The notes under the pieces are model-generated. The model was not told the DNA's origin, did not search any database, and was given only the letters and a program-made list of their open reading frames with translations. Positions 13,001 to 20,989 of a stretch of DNA of 64,000 nucleotides are shown here, piece by piece. The stretch is from Aplidium turbinatum (taxonomy: Eukaryota; Chordata; Ascidiacea; Aplousobranchia; Polyclinidae): positions 18,414,001-18,478,000 of the forward strand of contig OU964934.1 in the NCBI GenBank assembly GCA_918807975.1. Reading direction: 5' to 3'. A program made the position numbers and the translations under genes. How positions within the stretch are numbered: the first letter of the stretch is position 1; the number at the start of each line of letters is the position of its first letter.

Positions 13001-13227
13001 AAACAAAATTAGTTAATAGTTCTATGCTTGTAGGTTTTAAGCCACAAGCAATTTTGAAAGAAATGCAGGAGAGACGTTGCCGACCATTGATCGCAGGCGG
13101 CTTAAAACCTACAAGCGCCAATAGTTATTATACAGTGCTTACCTGAACAGGTGACAAAAAATTTTTTTGAAAAGGCACAGCAATTTACTTCCTTTGTGTG
13201 ATTTTCAATTACACAAAAAGAATGCAT
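1025..13227 (-). CDS. WDSUB1: WDSUB1-like WD40-repeat and SAM-domain protein, 13 exons
   Basis: Exons in transcript order: 13143-13227, 9742-9920, 9224-9360, 8656-8776, 7659-7746, 7431-7511, 6816-6943, 5301-5448, 3745-3794, 3373-3427, 2343-2504, 1936-2037, 1025-1122. All junctions are GT-AG and all phases agree, giving 1434 nt and 477 residues. The product begins [20 protein letters not shown], which parallels the vertebrate WDSUB1 start, and order and spacing follow that family: WD40 blades over residues 1-322, a linker encoded by two tiny exons, SAM at about 358-430, then a short tail. WDSUB1 proteins normally end in a U-box (E3 ligase); none is visible here. The last exon holds a strong alternative donor (GTGAGT, minus strand, about 1033) five codons before the stop, so a U-box exon beyond the left edge is possible. 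The role as a ubiquitin-ligase scaffold is inferred from the family. Exon limits are predictions. Confidence 0.8.
1427..1718 (+). repeat. tRNA-derived SINE, family 1, copy A
   Basis: The 5' end is tRNA-like, with a polymerase III A box (TTAGCTCAGTGGT) and B box (GGTTCGACTC). A shared body of about 220 bp follows, with landmarks GACTGCTCTCCATTCAG, CTTCACTCTGCCAATCTCGG and GCCTCTACAAGTATGCGAA, and an A-rich end (GATTCAAAACCAGCC). The same unit recurs at 17310-17905, 20199-20486 and 49333-49664, with a 3' fragment at 63603-63690. It lies in the last intron of the WDSUB1-like gene, opposite in strand. Confidence 0.85.
1818..1862 (+). repeat. Half copy of the CTGCAGACGTTGAATCAATG palindromic element
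   Basis: Carries CTGCAGACGTTGAATCAATG followed by the AAACGGCTGATTTGTTGTCC outer part of the family described at 59199-59288. Only the right arm is present. It lies about 75 bp from exon 12 of the WDSUB1-like gene. Confidence 0.75.
1936..2504 (-). CDS. WDSUB1: SAM domain exons of the WDSUB1-like gene
   Basis: Exon 11 (2343-2504) and exon 12 (1936-2037) encode a sterile alpha motif: a [18 protein letters not shown] helix region, a central [20 protein letters not shown] segment and the closing helix [15 protein letters not shown]. The acceptors (TTGCAG and TTCCAG on the minus strand) and phase 1 junctions fit both neighbours. SAM domains usually mediate homo- or hetero-oligomerisation. After this domain the vertebrate protein continues into a U-box, whereas here 65 less-conserved residues follow and then a stop. 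Confidence 0.85.
2795..2841 (-). repeat. Half copy of the palindromic element (left arm)
   Basis: The segment ends in ATTGATTCAACGTCTGCAG, preceded by the outer-arm sequence (CAACAAACCAATCATTTTTT), the reverse complement of the family right arm. A 16-G run follows at 2946-2961. Confidence 0.7.
4350..5252. mobile_element. Non-autonomous hAT-type element, 903 bp, in WDSUB1-like intron 8
   Basis: It starts CAGGGTTAATC and ends GATCAACCCTG. Flanking 8-bp direct repeats ACTTTACA lie at 4342-4349 and 5253-5260 and are identical. Subterminal zones repeat the words GGTCAAAAC and GGTTTAAACC in both orientations, a common hAT layout. The interior (about 4738-5100) contains an ACGGACCATAAGGCGC / GCGCCTTATAAGCCGG pair that looks like a second, nested inverted-repeat element. 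No transposase reading frame is present. The intact duplication suggests a fairly recent insertion. Confidence 0.85.
5301..13227 (-). CDS. WDSUB1: WD40 beta-propeller part of the WDSUB1-like gene (exons 1-8)
   Basis: Eight exons encode about 322 residues of WD repeats. Recognisable blade cores are GDKTIRVYS (exon 1/2 join), [15 protein letters not shown] (exon 2), [15 protein letters not shown] (exon 3), [15 protein letters not shown] (exon 4), [14 protein letters not shown] (exon 6), [15 protein letters not shown] (exon 7) and [15 protein letters not shown] (exon 8). That makes about seven blades, as in vertebrate WDSUB1. Intron 1 is long (3.2 kb) and holds transposon debris; intron 8 holds an hAT element whose right end lies about 50 bp from the exon 8 splice donor. 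The propeller presumably binds a partner protein; which one cannot be read from sequence. Confidence 0.85.
5449..6815. other. WDSUB1: Intron 7 of the WDSUB1-like gene
   Basis: AT-rich intron of about 1.4 kb. I found no repeat shared with the rest of the window, no inverted-repeat element and no coding signal on either strand. Confidence 0.5.
7905..8115 (+). repeat. Dispersed repeat R1, copy 1
   Basis: About 200 bp shared with 19520-19772. Landmarks are the segments CGTTCTTCC...ATCAGCACAAGGCTGA, CAGCGAGCAGTTGCGATTCGC, and GCAAGAATACAGTGCGATAC through AAATCGGCTGCC. In the second copy the last third is inverted relative to the first third. No terminal repeats or coding frame are recognisable, so the class is unknown. 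Confidence 0.7.
10027..10408. mobile_element. MITE with about 48-bp terminal inverted repeats
   Basis: The left end (GTCTTTTAGGTGCAGACAGT then TTGCCTGCTAATTAGGTG) is matched by the reverse complement of the right end (GTCTTTTAGGTGTGGACAGT then TGGTGCCTGCCAATTAGGTG), with a few mismatches. It is about 380 bp long and has no coding capacity. I could not settle a target-site duplication, so the superfamily is open. It lies in intron 1 of the WDSUB1-like gene. Confidence 0.65.
10467..10862 (-). pseudogene. hAT transposase N-terminal fragment
   Basis: An open frame contains [17 protein letters not shown] (basic start) and, further on, [15 protein letters not shown], the segment that precedes the BED/TTF-type zinc finger in hAT transposases and their domesticated relatives. 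The zinc finger and catalytic region are missing, so this is a DNA-transposon remnant inside intron 1. It may come from the same family as 14752-17113, which lacks this part, but I cannot show that. Confidence 0.55.
10912..11095 (-). repeat. tRNA-derived SINE, family 3 (minus strand)
   Basis: On the minus strand a tRNA-like head reads GGCAGCAGTGGCCGAGTGG with A box TGGCCGAGTGGTTAGCG, and a B-box-like GGTTTGACTCC follows at normal spacing. The body then runs about 100 bp. Sequence and body differ from families 1 and 2. Confidence 0.65.
11118..11350. repeat. Three tandem copies of an 82-83 bp unit
   Basis: The unit carries GACTTTTCGTAATTTTTTC, ATGATGTAACAAGCAACTCC and CCAATAAATTCCCG. It repeats at about 11123, 11206 and 11288 with a few differences between copies. 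Non-coding, within intron 1 of the WDSUB1-like gene, immediately next to the SINE at 10912-11095. Confidence 0.85.
11351..12110. other. Intron 1 stretch without recognised features
   Basis: AT-rich, with short degenerate direct repeats (GCATGAAGTAGAT twice near 11390-11430) but no element ends, RNA gene or exon that I can support. Confidence 0.4.
12111..12181. repeat. Short foldback hairpin
   Basis: The arms AAAATTTCACAATAGTATG (left) and the matching CATACTACTGTGAAATTTT (right) flank a spacer of about 30 nt. One to two mismatches occur. It could be a tiny MITE or a solo palindrome. Confidence 0.6.
12375..12640 (-). pseudogene. LINE ORF2 C-terminal remnant
   Basis: The minus strand translates, across shifted frames, to the tail common to many non-LTR retrotransposons: a NWEETAEDR block, a WRS-type block, a lysine/arginine-rich stretch and the closing zinc-finger-like [20 protein letters not shown] followed by a stop. 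At least one frame break is present and the reverse transcriptase part is gone. An old 5'-truncated copy in intron 1. Confidence 0.6.
13026..13116. repeat. Perfect 18-bp inverted repeat with 55-bp spacer
   Basis: GCTTGTAGGTTTTAAGCC at 13026-13043 is exactly reverse-complementary to 13099-13116. It sits about 25 bp downstream of the exon 1 splice donor of the WDSUB1-like gene. Confidence 0.7.
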
Positions 13228-13545
13228 TGTTACAAACTTTTGCAATACTTGTTGGCAGGTAACTTAGTTATGCTTGTCAAAAACCTGTGGTACAAAAAAA
13301 GTTTTTATTTATGCTACAATATGTATATATGGTATATTATATTTTATGGTACAAATTATAGCCTACCCTAGTTTCTCTCATTAGTGTTTGCGTTGATTGT
13401 ATTTTGCTAACAAAATCAAATAAACAAAACAAAACTCTGACTTTAGAATGTTAGATAGCCTAATATATATCCTAATGAATACAACTGAACCATTCACATT
13501 GAGCACCAAGAACCTGACAAGTAACAACAACAGAAAAACCATAGA

Positions 13546-14714
13546 CAGGGTTGCCAGATAGCCAAAATAGAAAAAGCTAAACTTACCTAAAAAAAAAGCC
13601 AAAAAAAGCCAAATATACTACAAACTCTAACAAGCCTATGTTTTTCCTTAAAAGAGCAAACAATGCAATAAAAGTGTTATGCTGGTAGTGGTACATTGAG
13701 GCGTAATCATTTCCTAAAATACATCACAAAGTTATCTATAAACTAGTTTAAATGAAACAAACTCAGTCGCGACAAGAAACTAAACTTAGACAAAAATAAC
13801 AGTTTAACAATATCCAAAAGCGACTGGGTCTGTAGCGAATAGACAGACATAGCAGTCATCGAGTCAAAGAATTTAAATGGGATCATCGTCTTTTTGCAGC
13901 AGCCACAAAAGACCTTCGTTTACGTTTTACTAAAACTTTGTCAGTTTGATACATGTTCTTTGATGTAAACAAAAATAGCATCCTTGGTGTTACTTTGAAG
14001 TGTTTACAGCATTGCTTTGAGGAATGCAAATGCGTTTTTATTCTCAGCAATGAATCCAACATTTGCAATCGCATTCTATTTCTCCTCTTTGTTTTGGTCA
14101 AAGTGACGGTGGAAATAATCTGTTCTACAACTGCATTGAAAATTGGCATGGTTAACCTTTTTCTAGACCTCTGCTATGTTTAGCATAGGCCTATAATTGT
14201 TTTTTTCGTTCTAATGGTCAGAAATAAAAACAAACTGAACTGTTAAACAAGACAAAGCATATGTGGCCAATTTTGCAAACCCATGTGTTTCTGCAGAATT
14301 TGTATATATATGTTTTGACACCAATCTAAAAATCAGCTGTATCTTTTGGGATTTTTCCAGCAAATACCTTGGAGAAATCTCATTGGCAACTGATCAAAAA
14401 CTCGAGCAGTTTGGGAAAGGACTTTAGATGGGTGCAAAGCATTTAAGCCTTGAAAAATCATCGTCATTGCATCACAACATGTTACACTGTTTATTGAGTT
14501 AACACTTTAAGGTTTTCGAGGCAATTTTTCTCTTTTTGTGATAGTTGGATCTCTTCTTAACATAACACTCACGAATTTTTTGAATGAAACAAAAAAAAGC
14601 CTAAAAAAGCCAAATTTTATGTGGATTTTTTTTTACACAAAAAAAATCCAAAGAGGTTTAAAAAAAGCCTAAATTTTCAAATTTGGCTTTAAAAAATCCA
14701 AACTGGCAACCATG
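13546..14714 (-). mobile_element. hAT element 'GTTGCCA' type, 1169 bp, with transposase C-terminal remnant
   Basis: The terminal inverted repeats CAGGGTTGCCAG (left) and CTGGCAACCATG (right) are bounded by identical 8-bp duplications ACCATAGA at 13538-13545 and 14715-14722. Many AAAGCCAAA-type words fill both subterminal zones. On the minus strand, 13883-14149 encodes the hAT dimerisation tail (VVEQIISTVTLTKTKRRNR followed by MLDSLLRIK), so the element coded leftward. The rest of the transposase is deleted, and a LINE 3' tail (14161-14248) lies inside. Confidence 0.85.
14161..14248 (+). repeat. LINE-type 3' tail ending in ATGGTCAGAAATAAAAAC-AACTG
   Basis: Shares ACCTTTTTCT, CCTCTGCTATGTT and ATGGTCAGAAATAAAAAC...CTGAACTG with 15577-15671, which ends in an (AACTG)n microsatellite. 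The two copies lie in two neighbouring hAT elements. Only the 3' untranslated part remains. Confidence 0.5.
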
Positions 14715-15576
14715 ACCATAGACATGAGAAAAACAATAGTGTAGGCCTATGCAGGGTTGCCATCGACATGAACTCAAAAATAAGGACAACCGAAAAGTTA
14801 GATTAGCACTGGATATAGCCTACTTTGTATTTATACCAGCCGTGTCATATCATATTCCATACTTTTTGCCAGAAACAATCTGCTTTAGCAACTCTTTGTT
14901 ATTAGAAATTGCTTCATGGATCTCACGGCAGCTCAGGTCTAGGTTTACCTTTCTTACTTGTAGCTGGGATTTGACTGTGTGGGTGTGGCGAGTTTAGCTG
15001 ACTGGGGTCTAAAATTATCGCTTTATCAACGCAACTTTTATCAAAGCACGCTTGATATCTTTAAGACATAACTTCCCTGGGTATAATTGAATTTCCGCAA
15101 GATGATGATGTTGTTTTTTGCTAGTTTGTTTTATTTGTTTTTTGTCATTGTTTCATGTCGTCAAGTTATAGCCTATCTATTTTGTGAGTCGTGCAAGGCC
15201 TGGTGCGTTGCGCTTGAAATGGCTTTGCCCGTGGTAGGATTTCTTTGTGGGGTTTTCTTTGCCTGCCTTGCTCTTTGCTATGAGCTAAACGCATCAAGAC
15301 GTGTTCCCCTTATGACCATCAGCACTCTTGATAACGCACCATGGCCGATCTTCACAGCAACTGTCCATACAAATCTTCAATATATCAGCTAAAGTTATGT
15401 AGGCTAATAAAGTTATAGCCTATATATGTTTATTTGTTTTGTAACATTTTTTATTTTTTTATTTTCCCTTTATATCTTAAATTTTTCTGAAGGTGTTGCG
15501 ACCGTGCCAAATTTTTTTCAACTCAATAACTTACTTCGATCACAAGCACGTTTTAACGTTCGCGTTTTGTCGCTTC

Positions 15577-15671
15577 TACCTTTTTCTTGACCTTTGCTAT
15601 GTTGATGTGTATTGTTTTGATATGATGGTCAGAAATAAAAAAACAACTGAACTGAACTGAACTGAACTGAC
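15577..15671 (+). repeat. LINE-type 3' tail with (AACTG)n microsatellite
   Basis: Ends ATGGTCAGAAATAAAAAAAC then four to five AACTG units, a typical non-LTR terminus. It resembles 14161-14248 and is inserted within the hAT element at 14752-17113. Confidence 0.55.
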
Positions 15672-16094
15672 TGTTATTTTACTAAGTCTGTTCTTTTCCT
15701 TGGTCCACTGCGCCGAAACAAGAGAGAACACTCTTTCCACAAACGCAATGCTTACCGGAAGGGAGAAATGATGCTAACCAGCTTGTAGAGCAGCGGAAAA
15801 GAGTCGTTTCCGATAAAGATCTTCATCTAGGCCTACTTGGCCTCAGGTTCATCCTTGCGGAATGCGGGACACATCATCTGGAATCTTCTTGAGCAGAGCG
15901 TTAACAGCCGAAACCTCATCGAAGAACTCATGCTTCATTGCCATTAGTGGATAAACTTGCTTCGCCAACCCGTTGACTTCCTCGTACTCTATTGCTTGAT
16001 CTTTCAGCAGAATCCAGTTGATGTGTGTTCGATGCTTCTCAAATCGATACCACTTGTTGAATTGTTGATATATTCCAAGGTAATGGTTGAACTC

Positions 16095-16864
16095 CTAGAA
16101 GCTCGCTTTGAGAACCTTAGCATGCTCTTTATCGACTGTTCTTAGTAGTTCGTCTGTTTTTGCTCTGAAAAACCCTGAACTCTGGCGTTGCAATATTTTG
16201 ATCCTGAAAGATTCAATTATCTCTGCCAGTTCTGGAAACAATGCAGTTGACTTTTGCAACAGTAACAGTGGTTTATTGAAGAGCAAGAGATCGCTGTGGA
16301 GGAATGATACGATGACCAGTGACTCTTCTGATTTAAAGAAATCCTCCAATATTCTTGGTGGATGTTTCAGCAAAAGAAAATGTAGGCTACTTTGAGTGAT
16401 TTCCCAGAGATCGATCATTCGCTCGAGTACAGCATCAAGTGTGATCCATCGAGTCGGCGTGTGAGTTGGTATAGTCAAGTAACTTAGTTGCTATCAAGCT
16501 CCTCACAGAAATGCGTGAGCCTCATCACCCTACCAGTTTGGCTTTTGAAGTGGGTACCAATCTTCAGTACGATTGTTTCTATGTCAAGTGTGAGGCGCTC
16601 TGATCCCTTCTCTGCTGCATTATGCAAAATATAAGCAGGGCAGCCGACTGGGATCAGATGCAATGTTTGTTCTTTGAGACGAAAGAAGACGTTTTTCCCA
16701 CTGTGCTGTGATCCTCTAAAATTCACTGGTGCATTATCGGCACAAAAGGATGACAGCTGTTTCATATCTAGGCCATTCTCTTGAATAAAGGAGAGAATAA
16801 AGTTCGTGATCTGTGCCGAGGTCTCGCCTGGCATCGATCGCAGATCAAGAAAACGCACTCGCAC
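16095..16864 (-). pseudogene. hAT transposase fragment
   Basis: The first piece (16864-16484) has FILSFIQENGLDMKQLSSFC followed by ADNAPVNFRG and a VGCPAYILHNA block, the RNase-H-like core of hAT transposases. The second piece (16478-16095) has TPTRWITLDAVLERMIDLWE, the TRW-x-SL...ER block that follows in this family. The pieces are in different frames with a stop between them, so at least one frameshift separates them. Weak coding continues to about 15880 (DEVSAVNALLKKIP). The BED finger is absent. Confidence 0.75.
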
Positions 16865-17309
16865 TCCAACTTTGGCGTTGAAGAATCTGATGACTAGAGG
16901 AAACTAATTAAACTAATTTTGAAATATTATGCAACACCGGATACCGTACCAGAGGAAAACGATCGAAGTTCTGTAATTGTTGAAAATAAGACAAAAAAGG
17001 ACGCAAGTCGAAAACAAGGACATTTCTTAGAAATAAGGACAATTAAGTTCTCTAAGACCTGGTCCTTCGAAATAAGGACAAATTTTAGAAATAAGGAGGG
17101 TATGGCAACTCTTCCTATATGTCTGTCTGTGCTCCAAAAAATGAGAAAATTACTTTACTATTTGCATCTTTGGAGTTTGGACCTTAACTTTTACATTGTC
17201 TTTATTTCTCACAATTTTTGCTGTTAAAAATCTGGTGCTCTCGCAACTTTATTTCTAGAGCTGTTAACACTGGACTAAGCTACAAAATTACAATAGGCCT
17301 ATAGGCTAC

Positions 17310-17905
17310 CGTTCGACTCTCGGGGTGTGCGCTTGAGCATCGCATTCTTAATTCTTAGGACTGTTCTCCATTCAGCGGCACCTAATGGATGGAATAATTC
17401 CCGGACAACAACACTTCAACAATCGGAAACTTCACTCTGTCAATCAATCAATCACTGGTTTATTTTTTTCTCAAATTACGGTATTACGACAATACACTCA
17501 CACTGGTACATTACATAGAAGTGAGAGAGGAAGGAAGCGAAAGACCTTATGAGGTCACCAAGTCAGCTTCCACCCCTGCAGCAGTATTTTACAAAAAAAA
17601 TATTAGCCTACTGATGAAAATTATACTGAAAACACTTAGAGAAAATAATGAAACGTTGAATAAGGTTACAATCGCAATGTGGCGCTTAGTAAATGCATGC
17701 CAAAACATGAGAAGATTGTATATGAACATAGAAATCAAACAAACACAAATTAGATCCCAAAAGCTGTCAGACATGTCAGATCAATTCAATGTCAATCTCG
17801 GTAACCGACCCTGCGGCAAAAGCCTCTACTCTACAAGTAGGTGAAACTACCAGGAATAAACTATCAAGGCTTTGTTCGAGGATAGGTTTAAAACCAAACC
17901 AAACC
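17310..17905 (+). repeat. tRNA-derived SINE, family 1, copy B, split by an insertion
   Basis: A 5'-truncated head (GTTCGACTCTCGGGGTGTGC) and the middle of the SINE run to CACTCTGTCAATC near 17440. The SINE resumes at TGTCAATCTCGGTAACC near 17790 and ends near 17905. The repeated TGTCAATC at both junctions is a target-site duplication of the inserted piece. Confidence 0.8.
17441..17789 (-). mobile_element. LINE-like insertion inside SINE copy B
   Basis: About 350 bp flanked by TGTCAATC. On the minus strand it ends in AAATAAACCAGTGATTGATT and a (TTGA)n run, as expected for a 5'-truncated non-LTR insertion with a microsatellite tail. No protein domain is recognisable. Confidence 0.55.
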
Positions 17906-18679
17906 ACTGCTGATCAGTAAAACAATTATGTTGAAAATTCGAAGCTGGTCCTGGTGTACAGGTCGTCAGGTCTCCGCTCTGGTAAAAAATATCATGACGT
18001 CATAGACAGGAATCGACCAAGACACATGGTTTGAAGTGTGTGAATAGTAGGCTACAGTCTGTACGTAACTGAATTGAGTGCAAAAAGAATCTTTGGCTGC
18101 AATCAGGTGGTTTCAAACATCACTACATCAGTGATGTCATATGTCACGCATGATTGCGTTATTGCTTTGGGAAAGCGTAATACGTTAAAGTGCCTAACAA
18201 GAAAAACACCAATTTGAGAGAATATTTGCCAGGTGGCCTATACTTTGGACAAGAAACAATAAATTGACCTAATTTCAAATGCTGTGTCCAACAGCTAGAA
18301 AATTATTTAGACATTTATTTGTGCCAACATCGAAAAACATGATCTCCTGATCAACTCGATGCAACCTCCAAAGTTGCATCCCACTACTATAGGCCTACAT
18401 ATTTTCTGGTAAGCTTAACATAGCCAATAGTCATGTCTGCGCTTCGATCGCTAGTCCCCCAGACCTAACTGGGCGAATCTGCCCCCACGTCTGGCCATAG
18501 TGCAAATCCGTGCTCGTTGGTTCACAGTCTATACGTTTTTTCAGTGGGTAAAGTAGCCCATAGACCTACACTATATTCCCACCTACCCGTTTTTTTACAC
18601 CAATTAATTGAGCCTTCGCTCCAGATTTTATTTAACTTTCGTCTTCCACAAAAGTTTAAATTTTCTTGAATAGCTCAGT

Positions 18680-19175
18680 CAGGGATATCTAGAGAAGGGG
18701 ATATGAAGGCTTTTGATACGTCTGACAATAGAAGGGCTTCTGTTTATCGTAAATAATCTCTGTTTACCGTAAACTAACAATCGGCACTGTTAGTAGTTTA
18801 ATAACTCTTATGTTATGATAACCTGCATTGCGCTATCAGTATCAAGCCTGGATACTCACTGCACGCTCATGGTTACTTGTTAATTCAACTACCCGTTTAT
18901 TTGCTTTAAATCTGGCCTACTGCAAAGACTTTGTTAAGAAAAGCAGCTAACTTGTAACTTTTCAACTGTCTTTCCAAACAAGTATTCTTTAAATATGCTC
19001 TATGTAACATTTACTAACTGTCATCTTTAGCTGACTGTACCAGTTGCACAACAAAACTTTCTGCAATTGTGAAAAGAACTGCATGTTTTACGCACTACAA
19101 ACTACCGCCCTGGTAGTGTCATAAGAATAAGGCAATCGCTGTGAGCCTTCGCATCCCCTTCTTTAGATATCCCTG
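18680..19175. mobile_element. hAT-type MITE, 496 bp
   Basis: The left end CAGGGATATCTAGAGAAGGG continues into GATATGAAGGCTT, and the right end is its inverted match, AGCCTTCGCATCCCC through TTTAGATATCCCTG. AGCTCAGT duplicates lie at 18672-18679 and 19176-19183, exact. No coding region. Confidence 0.9.
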
Positions 19176-19519
19176 AGCTCAGTTTCTATTCTTCGCGAGA
19201 AACCCCAAACTTTATCCGCTCTGCCTACAGGCAGACCGGATATGAGATCAAATGTAGGCATGTGTTACGGTCATGTGATGGAGAAGTGGGCGCTGCTTGG
19301 GCATCAAACTACGGTCGGTATCAGCAATCAGCCCTCATACCCACACGACGGGCGTTTGCCGATCTTTTAAGCTAAGCCTGTCTCCCTGGCCCGCTCCGCC
19401 ATTCTAAATTTTGCGGACGAGTCGCATAGAATTTTCAATCTACACTTTCCTTCCACAGCAGCAACTTACCGACTCTATGGCAGGCCGGTTTTTTAAAGTC
19501 TTCGACATGGCTATGTTTG

Positions 19520-19772
19520 TGAAGAAGGGACGTTCTTCCCGGCCATCAGCACAAGGCTGATCACTCACTAGTACAGCGAGCAGCAGTTGCGATTCGCTAA
19601 CCATAATGGTGTAGCTTCCACGCTAGCCATTCAGACCTCCAATAAACGATAAGTTTCTGGGCAGCCGATTTGTAGCAAGAATTAACAGCGATAGACACGT
19701 GTTTCGCCCATGAGGCTGGGCTCATCAGTATCGCACCGTATTCTTGCCACAAAGGTAATCGACCGCCGCTTT
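19520..19772. repeat. Dispersed repeat R1, copy 2, internally inverted
   Basis: The first 85 bp match 7908-7990 directly (GGCCATCAGCACAAGGCTGA, CAGTTGCGATTCGCTAACCA). From about 19648 the sequence matches 7995-8107 as a reverse complement (GGCAGCCGATTTGTAGCAAG through AAGAATACGGTGCGATACTG read on the other strand). A 35-bp segment between the halves is not in copy 1. Confidence 0.75.
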
Positions 19773-20177
19773 TAGCTTGTACCTGTGCGTTATTGATGCA
19801 AATAAAACAGTTGAACACAATCGGAATGACGCATCAAAATGCTGAAGCAAGAAATCAATTTCCATGAATAAACGAGGAAGGAACCCTCAAAACTCACGGT
19901 ACCCCCTGTTGAAGAGCACGGAATTAACAAACATCACTAAATAATACGGCTTGAGCTAAACCGCTGCAAAGAAATAGGTTCAACTGAATGTTGAGCAGTC
20001 CGAACAAAATAAATAATAATTTCTTAATATATCTAACGAAATATTTTTCCTTTTGTGGAACCTAAATTGTACATTTAGTGTATTTTTGACGCAACTTTTT
20101 GACAGATTACATAATTTTTATCACCATCCTCTTTTCTATTGTAATGTAGTTTGACAATGATGTGCTATTTCATATTA

Positions 20178-20198
20178 CATTGACTCAACGTCTGCAAT
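20178..20198. repeat. Half copy of the palindromic element adjoining SINE copy C
   Basis: ACATTGACTCAACGTCTGCA abuts the SINE start at 20199, so the SINE appears to have landed at the centre of, or truncated, a palindrome copy. Confidence 0.65.
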
Positions 20199-20486
20199 GT
20201 CCGCCCCGTTAGCTCAGTGGTTACGCGCCCGGCTCAAGATCACGCGGCGCAAGTTCGACTCTCGGGGTGTGCGCTTGAGCAACGCATTTCAGGACTGCTC
20301 TCCATTCAGCGGAACCTAGTGAATGGATTAATTCCCCGGCATCAACACTTCAACAATCAGAAAACTTCACTCTGCCAATCTCGGTAACCGGCCCTGAATC
20401 AAGAGCCTCTACAAGTATGCGAATCTACCAGGAATAACCTATCAGGGCTTTGTCAGTCCCAGGATAAAGATTCAAAACCAAACCAA
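20199..20486 (+). repeat. tRNA-derived SINE, family 1, copy C
   Basis: The best-preserved copy. GCCCCGTTAGCTCAGTGG and TTCGACTCTCGGGG allow a tRNA-like cloverleaf with a CCCCG/CGGGG acceptor stem. It continues through the family body to GATTCAAAACCAAACC. The head is a degenerate tRNA relic attached to a SINE body, not a functional tRNA gene. Confidence 0.9.
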
Positions 20487-20619
20487 TGTGTTGAAGGTTA
20501 GCCTACAACTTTTCAACTGTTCACTAATATATTTGTCCAAACGTTTCTATTGTCCTCTTTGCAATAAGGACAGACAAGGTCAGTTTCAACCTGTGCAAAA
20601 ATAATGATGTAATGGTTTA

Positions 20620-20845
20620 TTTATTTATTGTCTTCTACTTTAGCTGAGGTCTTTTAGCGACAGGGTTCATTTTTATATTAGATTTACGATGCCTTCACAT
20701 TTTTACCCGACTTATCCTCACCTGGTACTGTTTTAAAAGATATTTTGATAGGATAGGACCGGACCTAGAATCGAACCCAGATATAGGCTACCAACACTAG
20801 AGCCGAAGGCGATGGCCATTCAGCCATTGAGCTAGTTTAACTTCT
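20620..20845 (-). repeat. tRNA-related SINE, family 4, with a second partial copy downstream
   Basis: On the minus strand GCTCAATGGCTGAATGGCCA resembles an A box region and GGGTTCGATTCTAGG a B box. The non-tRNA part (GCTGAGGTCTTTTAGCGACAG through ATTAGATTTACGATG) is repeated at 20873-20985 without the tRNA head, in the same orientation. Confidence 0.6.
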
Positions 20846-20989
20846 TTGTAATAATAATTAATAATAATAATGTTATGGTTTTTATTGTCGCCTGCAACTG
20901 CTGAGGCCTTTCAGAAACAGGGCTTATTTTTAATTTTATATCAGATTTAGAATGTCATCACATTAATATTAGCCTACCTGACTTAACCT

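Larger units (their letters stand above)
14752..17113 (-). mobile_element. hAT transposon with broken transposase
   Basis: The left end CAGGGTTGCCATCG and right end GGTATGGCAACTCTT are inverted, and AATAAGGACA-type words recur in both subterminal zones. The termini resemble those of the element at 13546-14714. The minus strand encodes transposase pieces (16864-16484 and 16478-16095). The flanking octamers (GGCCTATG and CCTATATG) match only partly, so the duplication has decayed or the end is off by a base or two. Confidence 0.75.

Noticed and set aside
15087-15392. Plus-strand 101-codon hydrophobic open frame
   Set aside because: It lies inside the hAT element 14752-17113, matches nothing I know, and the element codes on the other strand.
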